From NCBI GenBank assembly GCA_006218055.1, contig VBWD01000018.1:1-64000 (forward strand): DNA of 64,000 nt, given 5' to 3'. The position numbers and the translations under genes are program-made. This document shows, in pieces, positions 53,197 to 63,717 of this stretch (its first letter is position 1; each line of letters opens with the position of its first letter). Under the pieces are notes generated by a model. The model worked only from the letters and a program-made list of their open reading frames with translations. It made no database searches and was not told the DNA's origin. This DNA is from Gallionellaceae bacterium (GTDB lineage Bacteria > Pseudomonadota > Gammaproteobacteria > Burkholderiales > Gallionellaceae).

Positions 53197-54677
53197 TGTC
53201 ACGCACACTTCTATTTCTCAGTGCAGACTCTTTTCAAGGTTTTGTTTGGAAGGGCTCCCACCTTGCAGTAGCTCGCAACTTTTCCAATGATTCCGATGGC
53301 AGAGAACAATTCTCTGAATTTCTGGAACGCTATCGCTACCCCGCGTATCTACTGATTGACATCATTGAGGAAGACTTTCACCTTGAGACCATACCGCACC
53401 TAGTCGGCCCTAGCCGTACTGCCCTGCTAGCGCGCAAATTCGAACAGTACTATCGCAGCACTCCTTTTCATCAAGCCACGTTATTGAAACGCCAGACAGA
53501 TGGAAGGCGCGACGATGAATTCTTACTCTCCGCCCTGACCAATCCCCAGCGTATCTCGCCATGGTTAGATACCTTACATGCGAAAAAAATACCGTTAGCG
53601 GGCATCTTCTCCGTCCCCAACATCAGCACACCATTGCTAAAGGACATCTCGTCTGAGCACGTGTTGTTGCTGACATGGGAAAAAAGCGCAGGACTGCGCC
53701 AGACCTACTTCAACAACAAGCGACTACATTTTTCACGGCTGATCCCCATCAATCAAGGGAGCTCATTCAGTGAGTCTGTGGCGGCAGAAACACCTCGCAC
53801 CCAACAATATCTAAAGAGCCTGTCCTTACCTCCGCCGGGCGAGACGTTGGAAGTCCACCTGATCTGCCACTCAAAGGATATGGCGGAGTTGCGGACCAAA
53901 CTCTCCGGCGACAACGACCTGGCGTTCAACTACATTGACATCGAAGAGTTCGCAAAGCGTCACAAATGCAAACATGACTTCACCGATTCGGATGCGACGC
54001 CACTGTTGCTTGCCCTTCTGGCAACCAAGCCGCCAGCGGCCCACTACGCCAACTCAGATCACACGCACTATCACTTGTTGTGGCAGCTACGGCGCATCTT
54101 CACAGGCCTTGCCATTGTGACGCTACTTGCCGGCTCGTTATGGAGCGGACTCTCGTTCATGCAAGGTAAAGAGTTCTCAGAAGAAACAGAGCCTATCAAG
54201 ACCCAAACTGAAAGCATCCAACGACAGACACAACAGATATTACGCAGTTTCGGCAACACCACGGTACCCGCAGCAGACATGAAGACAGCTGTGTTGCTAG
54301 CTCGAAACCTTAACCAATATTCACACCTGCCTAAAGAACTGCTCTTTGAATTAAGTGCAGTGATGGATAGTTTCCCGCGCATCACCTTGCGCAGCCTGTC
54401 ATGGCAAGCCAGTCCTGCCGATGCCGCGCCATCACCTTATCCCGCACAGATCATTTCTTTTGAAGGCGAGCTCACCGACTTTGGCAGTGACCACAGAAAA
54501 GCATTGGACTACCTTGCCCGCTTTCAGCAAGCGTTGACCCAACATGGCTATACCGTCAGCGCGGAAGCCATGCCATTGGACATCAGCTCCAAAGGAAGCA
54601 TCAGCGGCGATGCAAGCGTCAACGATGGCAAACATACCCAATTCAAATTGAAGATCATATGGAGGCATCCATCATGA
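53196..54677 (+). CDS. Putative MshI (PilM/PilN-like) assembly component
   Basis: Long cytoplasmic N-domain, one TM (IFTGLAIVTLLAGSLWSGLSFM), periplasmic C-domain; operon position. Homology not confirmed. Confidence 0.5.
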   Translation: MSRTLLFLSADSFQGFVWKGSHLAVARNFSNDSDGREQFSEFLERYRYPAYLLIDIIEEDFHLETIPHLVGPSRTALLARKFEQYYRSTPFHQATLLKRQTDGRRDDEFLLSALTNPQRISPWLDTLHAKKIPLAGIFSVPNISTPLLKDISSEHVLLLTWEKSAGLRQTYFNNKRLHFSRLIPINQGSSFSESVAAETPRTQQYLKSLSLPPPGETLEVHLICHSKDMAELRTKLSGDNDLAFNYIDIEEFAKRHKCKHDFTDSDATPLLLALLATKPPAAHYANSDHTHYHLLWQLRRIFTGLAIVTLLAGSLWSGLSFMQGKEFSEETEPIKTQTESIQRQTQQILRSFGNTTVPAADMKTAVLLARNLNQYSHLPKELLFELSAVMDSFPRITLRSLSWQASPADAAPSPYPAQIISFEGELTDFGSDHRKALDYLARFQQALTQHGYTVSAEAMPLDISSKGSISGDASVNDGKHTQFKLKIIWRHPS

Positions 54678-55273
54678 GTTTCTCAGTTTCAGACATAGCA
54701 GAATTCAAATGGAGTTTGGGAGCATTCGTCCTCAGCATGGTAGTAGCCGCTGGACTTTCCACCTTCAGCGAAGACTACCGACATGGTGCACTCCAAGCCA
54801 AGCAATCTGCGCAAGAGCAATTAAACAAAGCTCGAGAAAATTTCGCCACCGCACAGAACGATTTCGAGAACATGGCGACCTACAAATTAGAGTACGAGGC
54901 GCTAGAGACACAAAAAGTCATCGGTAACGAACAGCGCCTAGATTGGATCGAAGGGTTGGAAAAGATACGCAAGCAAGGAGCCGTCCTCGATTTCAAATAT
55001 TCCGTCGGACCACAACAAAGTTATGCCCCCAACCCACCACTCGATACCGGCAACTTCGCACTCAACCTCAGTCCGATGACCTTGCAGATCGACCTGTTGC
55101 ATGAAGAACAATTGGACCGCCTTTTCTCAACTATGGCGACTCAAATGGAGGGATGGTTCATCTTAGATAGATGCAGCCTATCAGCGGGTGCCAGCGCCAC
55201 AGGAGAAGCAACATCACTCAAAGCAGATTGCGCTGGCGGATGGCTCACTATGAAGAACAGGAGTGCGCCATGA
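54674..55273 (+). CDS. Putative MshJ/PilO-like component
   Basis: Single N-terminal TM followed by coiled coil; ATGA overlap with previous gene. Confidence 0.5.
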   Translation: MSFSVSDIAEFKWSLGAFVLSMVVAAGLSTFSEDYRHGALQAKQSAQEQLNKARENFATAQNDFENMATYKLEYEALETQKVIGNEQRLDWIEGLEKIRKQGAVLDFKYSVGPQQSYAPNPPLDTGNFALNLSPMTLQIDLLHEEQLDRLFSTMATQMEGWFILDRCSLSAGASATGEATSLKADCAGGWLTMKNRSAP

Positions 55274-55719
55274 GAACGCGTCTTATTTCATGCGCAGCTA
55301 ACAATCCAACCCAAAAGATAATTTGGGCCGCGTTCGCTTTAATCGCTGCGATTGCATGGTTCGGCAGTGCGAACGCTTCAGAACTTGGCCGCCTCTTCTA
55401 TACCCCGCAACAACGCGCACAACTTGAAGCACAACAATTAAGCGGCGCGACCATAGAAGGCGTAAAACGCAACTTCATCGTGGTCAACGGCGTCATCCAG
55501 AAGCACGGCGGCAATCGCATCGTGTGGCTGAATGGAGAAGCCCAAACTCCCGTGCGTGCGAATAACAACCCAGCGAGTATCGATGTGGCGGTGCCGGGAA
55601 AATCAAAACATGTCCAGGTGAAGGTCGGGCAACGATTGATGCTGGACACGCCTGTACCTGATGATTCTTCCGGCACCCCGACACAAAGCCAGCCCAAGCC
55701 AGCCTCTGATGATGATTGA
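55270..55719 (+). CDS. Putative MshK/PilP-like periplasmic component
   Basis: Signal/TM then ELGRLFYTPQQRAQLEAQ ... GVIQKHGGNRIVWLNGEAQ; ATGA overlap. Confidence 0.5.
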   Translation: MRTRLISCAANNPTQKIIWAAFALIAAIAWFGSANASELGRLFYTPQQRAQLEAQQLSGATIEGVKRNFIVVNGVIQKHGGNRIVWLNGEAQTPVRANNNPASIDVAVPGKSKHVQVKVGQRLMLDTPVPDDSSGTPTQSQPKPASDDD

Positions 55720-57134
55720 CTATGGCTCGCTCGCCTTATATCCAATCCAGCACCACTGCCACCCAGCACTCGCAACAAGGCGCGGCCTTCATTGTGATGC
55801 TAATCATTCTGGTATTAGGCATCACCACTTTCTTCGTTAGCGGCTTAAGCACCGCCTCTCTACAAAATGCTCAAGATAAGGTAACAGCGGAAGCAATGGC
55901 TCAAGCCAAAGAGGCTCTCATTGGTTACGCAATCAAAGTCCAAATCAGCAATTCGAATGGTTGCATCCCCAATTGTCCACGCCCAGGCGACCTCCCTTGC
56001 CCCGACACGAACAACGATGGCCTACAGGAGTCCTCTTGTGGAAACGCTTCGGGCAGCACCGGCCAATCAAGCCGCATAGGCCGACTCCCATGGAAAACAT
56101 TGGGACTCCCCGATTTGCGCGACGGCAATGGTGAACGTCTATGGTATGCCGTCTCTAACAACTTCAAGTACAACACAAGAAGCACCACCCTATTGAACGG
56201 CGACACCCCCGGAACCATTAGTTTGTATGCCTCCAATGGCGAGTTACTTAACGATGGTGGTGCAGCTGGCACCGGTGTGGCCGCTGTCATCATCGCCCCT
56301 GGATCACCACTCTCCCGACAGGACTCGGGCAACTTGCAAGATCGGTCGACCGCGAACGAGAACAATCCCGTCAACTATCTGGATTACGCTAGTCTTGGTG
56401 GCAACAATCACGATAACGCATCATTCCTTGACGGCTCGTCATCTGATGGATTCATCGCTGGGCGTATCCGCCTGTACGACCCCGCCACGAAGTCAGATTT
56501 CGTCGCAGTGAACGATCAAATCCTACCTATCACAACCGATAGCTTGTTAGTCGGTATACAAAGACGTGTCGCTATGGAGGTAAAGAACTGCCTGATCGAT
56601 TACGCAGACAACAACCTTGACCGCTACCCTTGGGCGACTCCATTGAGCGACACAGGCTCCACCTACAATGATAATTCAGATGAGATGTTTGGGCGCATCC
56701 CTGATGATTTCAGTGACACCTACAATGACAGTAGTGGGAATATGGATAGTCAATGGGGCAATTGCAACACCCACAACAACAACACTCCCGCAGGATGGTG
56801 GCTCAATTGGAGAGAGCAGGTGTTTTATGGACTCGCTAGACGATATCGTCCAAATGACACTACCGCATCCAGCTTTCCTGCAGCTTGCGATTCAATAGGT
56901 CGCTGTCTTTATATAAACGACACCAGCACCCCTGCACGCTTCGTAGTGATCGTGGCAGGTAAAAAGCTAATCTCGCCCGATCAAACAGATCGAAATTCAA
57001 ACAAGGGGAATGCCTTTTACTATCTTGAAGGTGGCAATCAGAACGCCGATCCAGCCCCTCCTAGCGATGTGAGCAACCTTTTCACCATGATGCCGAGTAA
57101 TGCATCTTTCAATGACGTATTGGTATACCAATGA
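55716..57134 (+). CDS. Type IV prepilin-like/PilX-like large minor pseudopilin
   Basis: QQGAAFIVMLIILVLGITTFFVSGLSTASLQNAQDKVTAEAMAQAKEALIGYA; LPCPDTNNDG...GRLPWKTLGLPDLRDGNGERLWYAVSNNF. Confidence 0.7.
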   Translation: MTMARSPYIQSSTTATQHSQQGAAFIVMLIILVLGITTFFVSGLSTASLQNAQDKVTAEAMAQAKEALIGYAIKVQISNSNGCIPNCPRPGDLPCPDTNNDGLQESSCGNASGSTGQSSRIGRLPWKTLGLPDLRDGNGERLWYAVSNNFKYNTRSTTLLNGDTPGTISLYASNGELLNDGGAAGTGVAAVIIAPGSPLSRQDSGNLQDRSTANENNPVNYLDYASLGGNNHDNASFLDGSSSDGFIAGRIRLYDPATKSDFVAVNDQILPITTDSLLVGIQRRVAMEVKNCLIDYADNNLDRYPWATPLSDTGSTYNDNSDEMFGRIPDDFSDTYNDSSGNMDSQWGNCNTHNNNTPAGWWLNWREQVFYGLARRYRPNDTTASSFPAACDSIGRCLYINDTSTPARFVVIVAGKKLISPDQTDRNSNKGNAFYYLEGGNQNADPAPPSDVSNLFTMMPSNASFNDVLVYQ

Positions 57135-57856
57135 AACATCATCCCTCTTTGAATTCCCACAAATTAGGCTTCTCACTGGTGGAGATGGCCATCGTACTTA
57201 CGATCGTCGGTTTGCTTATGGCTACCATGTTGCCAAGCCTGACCGCCCAGCTTGAACAACAGCGTCGTAGCGAGGCAAAGAAACAACTGGCAGATATTCA
57301 ACAGGCCTTGTTGGGATTCGCGATCATGAACAAGAAGTTCCCATGCGCTATCATCCCTGGAACAAATGAAGCGAACCCTTCGCATGCAAACTATGGGCAA
57401 GCCCCCACCAGCTGTTCAAGTAGCCCTGCATCTGAGGGATATCTACCCTGGAAAACATTGGGCGTTCCCGAAATCGATCCGTGGGGCAGCAAACGGAACA
57501 ACAGCAGTGACCCATGGACAGGGCATGGCTATTGGGCATATCGAGTAGATCGAAATTTCGCCAGTACCATCACAATGTCAACAGGTTTCGGAACATGTGG
57601 AGGTTCTCCCACATCAGACTGCCTCGTTATTCAGGATAGTTCAGGTGCTGCTCTTAACAATTCGACTGAGCGCCCAATTGCCGTAATTTTCTCGACGGGA
57701 CCGGATTTGGCTGCAAACGGACAGAATGCAACATTCGCTGCAACGGGCGATACTTATCAGAGCGATGTTTCAGGGAGTAACTTTGATGACATCCTGCTAT
57801 GGATCGCACGACCCCAGCTCTTCAATCGTTTAGTCTCCGCAGGCCAGTTACCCTAA
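57131..57856 (+). CDS. Type IV prepilin-like pseudopilin
   Basis: [26 protein letters not shown] (G-FSLVE class III signal); [17 protein letters not shown]. Confidence 0.82.
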   Translation: MKHHPSLNSHKLGFSLVEMAIVLTIVGLLMATMLPSLTAQLEQQRRSEAKKQLADIQQALLGFAIMNKKFPCAIIPGTNEANPSHANYGQAPTSCSSSPASEGYLPWKTLGVPEIDPWGSKRNNSSDPWTGHGYWAYRVDRNFASTITMSTGFGTCGGSPTSDCLVIQDSSGAALNNSTERPIAVIFSTGPDLAANGQNATFAATGDTYQSDVSGSNFDDILLWIARPQLFNRLVSAGQLP

Positions 57857-59289
57857 GCCCTGCGCCAAGTCGTTCCCTGCGGGGTGTCTTCCAAAACGAT
57901 TCCAACTTCCAGCAACTCTTTGCGGATGCGGTCGGCCTCGGCGAAGTTCTTGGCTTTCTTGGCGTCAATGCGGGCTGCTATCCGTTCACTGATAGCGCCA
58001 TCATCCAACCCACCTTCGTTTACATCGCCCTGTAAGAAGTCTTGTGCATCACGTTGTAGCAAACCAAGTACGCTCGCCAATGCCTTCAATTGTGCCGCGG
58101 CTTGTATTGATTGACTGCGGTTCACTTCGTTGGCGAGATCGAACAACACCGCCACCGCTTCCGGTGTATTGAAATCATCATCCATCGCGGCTTTGAAGCG
58201 GGCGGCCAAGTCAACAGATTTACCCCCTCCCTCAATCCCTCCCCCGATGGGAGAGGAAAGCAAGCCACCTTCTCCCTCCGGGGGAAGGGCTGGGGAAGGG
58301 GGAACACTTTTCAGCGCCGTATATAACCTAGTCAGCGCGCCCTTGGCATCATCCAGATGCTGGTCGGAGTAGTTCAACGGGCTGCGGTAGTGCGCACGCA
58401 GGATGAAGAAGCGTACGACTTCGGCATCATATTTCTTCAGCACTTCACGGATGGTAAAGAAGTTGCCCAAGCTCTTGGACATCTTCTCGTTGTCCACGCG
58501 CACAAAGCCGTTGTGCATCCAATAGTTCACGTATTGGCACTGGTGCGCACCTTCACTCTGCGCGATCTCGTTCTCGTGATGCGGGAACTGCAAGTCCGCA
58601 CCGCCGCCGTGGATGTCAAAATGGTCGCCGAGCAATTCAGAACCCATCGCAGAACATTCGATGTGCCAACCGGGACGTCCTTTACCCCACTTGGAATCCC
58701 ACTTCACTTCGTCCGCTTCACTCTCTTTGGCAGACTTCCACAACACGAAATCGAGCGGGTCCTTCTTGTCCGTCGCTATATCCACGCGTTCACCCGCACG
58801 CAGGTCTTCCAACGATTTGCCAGAGAGCTTGCCGTAGCCATCGAACTTGCGCACGGCGTAGTTCACATCACCATCCGCTGCTTGATAGGCCAGCCCGTTC
58901 TTTTCCAAAGATTCGATCATCTCCAACATCTGCGGCACGTATTGGGTCGCACGCGGCTCATGGTCTGGGCGCTGCACGCCCAGCGCATCGGCATCCTGAT
59001 GCATCGCGTCGATGAAGCGTTGCGTCAGCGCATGGATGGATTCCTTGTTCTCCGCCGCGCGCTTGATGATCTTGTCGTCGATGTCGGTGATGTTGCGCAC
59101 GTAGTTGACGTCGTAACCGCTCGCTTTGAACCAGCGCTGCACCATGTCGAACACCACCATCACACGTGCATGGCCGAGGTGACAGTAGTCGTACACCGTC
59201 ATGCCGCACACATACATGCGAACGGTGTTCGGGGTGATGGGTTTGAAGTCTTGCTTATCGCGGGTGAGGGTGTTGTATATCTTCAGCAT
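57853..59289 (-). CDS. cysS: Cysteinyl-tRNA synthetase
   Basis: [53 protein letters not shown] motif. Confidence 0.97.
   Translation of the reverse strand: MLKIYNTLTRDKQDFKPITPNTVRMYVCGMTVYDYCHLGHARVMVVFDMVQRWFKASGYDVNYVRNITDIDDKIIKRAAENKESIHALTQRFIDAMHQDADALGVQRPDHEPRATQYVPQMLEMIESLEKNGLAYQAADGDVNYAVRKFDGYGKLSGKSLEDLRAGERVDIATDKKDPLDFVLWKSAKESEADEVKWDSKWGKGRPGWHIECSAMGSELLGDHFDIHGGGADLQFPHHENEIAQSEGAHQCQYVNYWMHNGFVRVDNEKMSKSLGNFFTIREVLKKYDAEVVRFFILRAHYRSPLNYSDQHLDDAKGALTRLYTALKSVPPSPALPPEGEGGLLSSPIGGGIEGGGKSVDLAARFKAAMDDDFNTPEAVAVLFDLANEVNRSQSIQAAAQLKALASVLGLLQRDAQDFLQGDVNEGGLDDGAISERIAARIDAKKAKNFAEADRIRKELLEVGIVLEDTPQGTTWRRA
58223..58305. repeat. Two family-A palindromes head-to-head inside cysS
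   Basis: ccccctccctcaatccctcccccgatgggagagg and ccttctccctccgggggaagggctggggaagggggaacac; encode [28 protein letters not shown]. Confidence 0.75.
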
Positions 59290-59294
59290 TGGAT

Positions 59295-59645
59295 TTACAC
59301 AGGCATTGGTTTGTTATCGTTCAGATTGAGCCAACCTTTGATGATGCGATAGAGCATCCAGCAGAAACTCGCGAATAACACCACGAAACCGATCAGGATG
59401 ATGAGGGTCGCCCAGCCGATCGCCGCCCACAGCAGACCATACCAGAAGGTACGTATCTGCCAAATGAAGTGGCTTTCCAGCCATGTGCCTGCCGCATCTT
59501 CACGCTTGATGTAGTTGATGATGATGCCGGCGATCGCGGTGACGCCCGTGAAGTAAGACAAGGCATACAACACATACACGATCTGCGTGATGGTCTTGAG
59601 CGACTTGATCTGGTCTTCCTGCGGGATGATGATCTCTTCGTTCAC
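59295..59645 (-). CDS. DUF4870-like membrane protein
   Basis: [52 protein letters not shown]. Confidence 0.7.
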   Translation of the reverse strand: MNEEIIIPQEDQIKSLKTITQIVYVLYALSYFTGVTAIAGIIINYIKREDAAGTWLESHFIWQIRTFWYGLLWAAIGWATLIILIGFVVLFASFCWMLYRIIKGWLNLNDNKPMPV

Positions 59646-59648
59646 GCC

Positions 59649-61325
59649 TTACTCCTTCGTCCAAGAGTCTTTCAAGGTCACAGTGCGATTGAACACCAAC
59701 TTGCCGCCGACTTGGTGCTCGCGTCTGTCAGTCACAAAATATCCGAGACGTTCGAACTGGTAGCGCGTCTCCGGTGCCGCATCCTTCACACAGCTTTCAA
59801 CCCAGCCTTGCACCACAGTAAGGGAGGCCGGATTGAGATAGGTGCAAAAATCCACGTCTTTGTCCGCGTCCGGTTCCGACACGGTGAACAAGCGGTCATA
59901 CACGCGGATCTCGGCGGGCAGCGCATGTTCATGCGATAAGAAATGAATCACGCCTTTCACTTTGCGTCCTTCCGGGTTCTTGCCCAGCGTGGCGTGGTCG
60001 ATACTGCACTTGAGTTCGATGACGTTGCCCGCCGCGTCCTTCACCGCTTCGTCGCAGCGCATCACATAGCTGTGGCGCAGACGAATCTCGCCGCCAAGGG
60101 TGAGGCGCTTCCAACCTGCGGGCGGGATTTCGGCGAAGTCATCGGCTTCGATGAGTAGCGAGCTGCTGAACGGCACGACGCGCTTGCCAAGTTCCGGCAT
60201 GTTGGGATGGAAGTCCGCTTCGCGTGTGAGTGCACCGTCGGCATTGGTGATGGTCACTTTGAGTGGATTGATAATGGCCATCACACGCGGTGCGCGTAGC
60301 TCCAAATCTTCGCGGATCGCGCCTTCCATGATCGCCATGTCCACGCTGTTCTCGCTGCTCTTGGAAACGCCGATGCGCTTGGCGAATTCGCGGATGCCTT
60401 CCGGTGTGTAGCCGCGCCTTCTCATGCCTGAAATCGTGGGCATACGCGGGTCGTCCCAACCGCTCACATGCTTTTCGCTCACCAGTTGCAGCAGCTTGCG
60501 CTTGCTGGTGATGGTGTAGTGCAATTCCAAGCGAGAGAACTCGTACTGGCGCGGATGGCAAGAAATGGTGATGTTGTCCAATACCCAGTCATACAGCGGA
60601 CGGTGGTCTTCGAATTCCAGCGTGCAGATGGAATGCGTGATGCCTTCCAGCGCATCTGAGATGCAGTGCGTGTAGTCATACATCGGGTAGATGCACCACT
60701 TGTCACCGGTCCGGATGTGGTGAGCGCGGCGGATGCGGTAGATGGCTGGGTCACGCATGTTCATGTTGGGCGAGGCCATGTCGATCTTGGCACGCAGCAC
60801 CATCGCGCCGTCGGCGAACTCACCTTTCCTCATGCGCGTGAACAGATCAAGGTTCTCGGCGACAGAACGGTCGCGATTGGGACTATTCCTGCCGGGCTGA
60901 GTCAACGTGCCGCGATATTCGCGCATCTGCTCGGGCGTCAGATCATCCACATAGGCCAAGCCTTTGTTGATGAGCTCCACCGCAAAATCGTACAGCGCAT
61001 CGAAATAGTCCGACGCCCAGCGAACTTCTCCGTTCCACTGAAAACCCAACCAGCGCACGTCGTCCTGAATGGACTGCGCATATTCGTTGCTCTCTTTTTC
61101 CGGATTGGTATCGTCGAAGCGCAGATTACACAGGCCGTTGTAATCCTTCGCCAAACCAAAGTTGAGGCAGATGGATTTCGCATGCCCCACATGCAGATAA
61201 CCGTTCGGCTCTGGCGGGAATCGGGTTGTGATACTCAGGTGCTTGCCCGAGGCTAAGTCCCCATCAATGATGGTGCGGATAAAATTGGAAACGGGGGCGG
61301 CTAGAACGGGGGTATTACTGCTCAT
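59649..61325 (-). CDS. glnS: Glutaminyl-tRNA synthetase
   Basis: [46 protein letters not shown]. Confidence 0.97.
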   Translation of the reverse strand: MSSNTPVLAAPVSNFIRTIIDGDLASGKHLSITTRFPPEPNGYLHVGHAKSICLNFGLAKDYNGLCNLRFDDTNPEKESNEYAQSIQDDVRWLGFQWNGEVRWASDYFDALYDFAVELINKGLAYVDDLTPEQMREYRGTLTQPGRNSPNRDRSVAENLDLFTRMRKGEFADGAMVLRAKIDMASPNMNMRDPAIYRIRRAHHIRTGDKWCIYPMYDYTHCISDALEGITHSICTLEFEDHRPLYDWVLDNITISCHPRQYEFSRLELHYTITSKRKLLQLVSEKHVSGWDDPRMPTISGMRRRGYTPEGIREFAKRIGVSKSSENSVDMAIMEGAIREDLELRAPRVMAIINPLKVTITNADGALTREADFHPNMPELGKRVVPFSSSLLIEADDFAEIPPAGWKRLTLGGEIRLRHSYVMRCDEAVKDAAGNVIELKCSIDHATLGKNPEGRKVKGVIHFLSHEHALPAEIRVYDRLFTVSEPDADKDVDFCTYLNPASLTVVQGWVESCVKDAAPETRYQFERLGYFVTDRREHQVGGKLVFNRTVTLKDSWTKE

Positions 61326-61498
61326 TTTGTATCCAAAGATGTTCGGTGAATAAGGTGCAGGATTTTACCCGAAACCAGCCCCTATCCAATGGCCAGTTAG
61401 AGGATTCGGCAACCCGTGTAAGTCCTCGTCTTATTTGATAGAATCGCGCCCTGCCGATGGGCTGTCCCCGTCAACAACCGATATCGAAAAAATATACG

Positions 61499-62545
61499 AT
61501 GGCTATGTTAAATAAATTCACTCTGACCGCTTCACTGTTTGCGCTGATCTCATTCAGCTCTCCGAGCTTCGCGGATGACATCCAAGACGCTAACAAGCTG
61601 TTCAAGCAAGGGCAGAACGCGCAAGCACTTGAGAAGGTGAATGCGTTCCTTGCCACCAAGCCCAAAGATGCTCAAGCGCGTTTCCTCAAAGGCTTGATCG
61701 TGAATGAACAGGGCAACGCCAATGAAGCCATCAGCATCTTCACCGCACTGACCGACGACTACCCTGAATTGCCAGAACCTTACAACAACCTCGCCGTGCT
61801 GTATGCCGGACAAGGCCAATATGAGAAAGCGAAGATCGCATTGGAGATGGCGATCCGCACCCACCCTAGCTATGCCACTGCACACGAGAATCTGGGCGAC
61901 ATCTACGCCAAGATGGCCAGCCAAGCCTACGACCGCGCCCTGCAATTGGATAAGAGCAACACCAGCACACAAACCAAGCTGGCCTTGATCCGCGACTTGT
62001 TCATCAAGACACCGCGCGCGACCAAACCAGCCCCTGTTGTCGTGGCTACTGCAGCCGTTGAAACAGCAACACCTGCCGCCCCAGTTGCGCCGGTTGCCCC
62101 CGCAGCATCCGCGACCGTGGCGACCAAGCCAGTAGTGGCTGCTAGTGCCCCCACACCTGTCGTTGCCGTAAAAGCGCCCGCTAAGGCAGAACCCGTTGTT
62201 GATGTCAGCGCCGAAATCTTGAAGGCGACTCGTGACTGGGCTGCGGCATGGTCTGCCCAAAAGAGCGACAAGTATCTGGCGTTCTACGCCAAAGATTTCG
62301 CCACTCCCGATGGTTTGAACCGTAGCGCTTGGGAGGCACAACGCAAAGAACGCATCGCCAAACCCAAGTCCATCAAAGTCGAAGTTTTAGATGCCAAAGT
62401 CAAAGAGCAAGACGGCAAGCATGCCAGCGTCAGCTTTAAACAAAGCTACCGCGCTAGCCACCTCAAGACCTCTTCCAGCAAGGTCTTGGTGTGGGTAAAA
62501 AGCGATGGGCACTGGCAGATCACGGAAGAACGCTCAGGTAAGTGA
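61499..62545 (+). CDS. TPR protein with Cds6/SnoaL-like C-terminal domain
   Basis: Signal peptide, TPRs, Ala/Val/Pro-rich linker, then LKATRDWAAAWSAQKSDKYLAFYAKDF. Confidence 0.78.
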   Translation: MAMLNKFTLTASLFALISFSSPSFADDIQDANKLFKQGQNAQALEKVNAFLATKPKDAQARFLKGLIVNEQGNANEAISIFTALTDDYPELPEPYNNLAVLYAGQGQYEKAKIALEMAIRTHPSYATAHENLGDIYAKMASQAYDRALQLDKSNTSTQTKLALIRDLFIKTPRATKPAPVVVATAAVETATPAAPVAPVAPAASATVATKPVVAASAPTPVVAVKAPAKAEPVVDVSAEILKATRDWAAAWSAQKSDKYLAFYAKDFATPDGLNRSAWEAQRKERIAKPKSIKVEVLDAKVKEQDGKHASVSFKQSYRASHLKTSSSKVLVWVKSDGHWQITEERSGK

Positions 62546-62550
62546 ATCTC

Positions 62551-63717
62551 ATGAAGCTTCAGTCGCTCAGCGCATTATTGCTTTCCGCCTGCTTCACGAC
62601 GCTAGCATCGGCTGAGCCAGCTTCACGTGATATGGAGCAAGCACTGGCAAAAAGTCTGCAGGCGGTTGGCAACAACCGCCTCGACATCGCACTGAACGAG
62701 GTCGACTCACTCCTCAAGGCGCATCCCAATTTCAAACTAGCGCAGTTGGTTCGCGGCGATCTGCTAATGGCACGCTCCAAGCCGATCAACAGCTTTGGTG
62801 ATGCACCGAATGCGCCGGCGGATCGTGTGCAAGATCTGCGTGAAGAAGCCAATGCCCGTTTGCATCGCGTGCAGCAACAGCAACCCATCGCCGTTCCTAA
62901 ATATCTGTGGCAACTCGATGCGCAGCAACGCTTTGCTGTGGTGGTGGACACCAGCAAGTCCACGCTCTACCTCTATGAGAACGTGAAGGGTGAACCGCGC
63001 TATGTGGCGGATTACTATATCAGTGTGGGCAAGAAGGGCTCGGCCAAGGTCAGTGAAGGCGACAAAAAGACGCCTCTCGGTGTGTATTTCGTTGACGACC
63101 ATATCCCTAGTGCAAAACTCACCGACTTCTACGGTCCAGGTGCTTACCCCATCAGCTACCCCAATGAATGGGACAAACGTCAAGGTCGCGATGGTCATGG
63201 CATCTGGCTGCACGGCACACCGAGCGATACCTATAGCCGCCCACCGCGCGCCAGCAACGGCTGCGTCGTACTTTCCAACAACGACTTCACCCATCTGGGT
63301 AAGAACCTGCAAGTCGGCGTCACGCCCGTCATCATCACCAACCACATGGAGTGGAGCGATGAGAACGACGTGATCGAACGCGCAGCCCTCTTGAGCTCCA
63401 TCGAAAAATGGCGCGATGACTGGGAGAGCCGCAAGACTGAAGCCTACCTGACGCATTACGCACGTGATTTTTCTACCGGCAGCACTGCCCTCAAAGACTT
63501 CGCCGAACAGAAGCGCAAAGTCAATTCCGGCAAGACTTGGATCAAGGTGAAACTTTCCAAACTCAGCGTCTTCCCCTACCCCAGTCAACAAGGCCTGGTG
63601 GTGGTCAATTTCGAGCAGGATTATTCGAGCAACAATCTTTCCAACCGCATGCTCAAGCGCCAGTACTGGATGAAACAGGATGGACGCTGGAAGATCATTT
63701 ACGAAGGTTCCGCATAA
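62551..63717 (+). CDS. L,D-transpeptidase (YkuD) with Cds6/SnoaL-like C-terminal domain
   Basis: GIWLHGTPSDTYSRPPRASNGCVVLSNNDF catalytic motif; C-terminal IEKWRDDWESRKTEAYLTHYARDF. Confidence 0.88.
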   Translation: MKLQSLSALLLSACFTTLASAEPASRDMEQALAKSLQAVGNNRLDIALNEVDSLLKAHPNFKLAQLVRGDLLMARSKPINSFGDAPNAPADRVQDLREEANARLHRVQQQQPIAVPKYLWQLDAQQRFAVVVDTSKSTLYLYENVKGEPRYVADYYISVGKKGSAKVSEGDKKTPLGVYFVDDHIPSAKLTDFYGPGAYPISYPNEWDKRQGRDGHGIWLHGTPSDTYSRPPRASNGCVVLSNNDFTHLGKNLQVGVTPVIITNHMEWSDENDVIERAALLSSIEKWRDDWESRKTEAYLTHYARDFSTGSTALKDFAEQKRKVNSGKTWIKVKLSKLSVFPYPSQQGLVVVNFEQDYSSNNLSNRMLKRQYWMKQDGRWKIIYEGSA

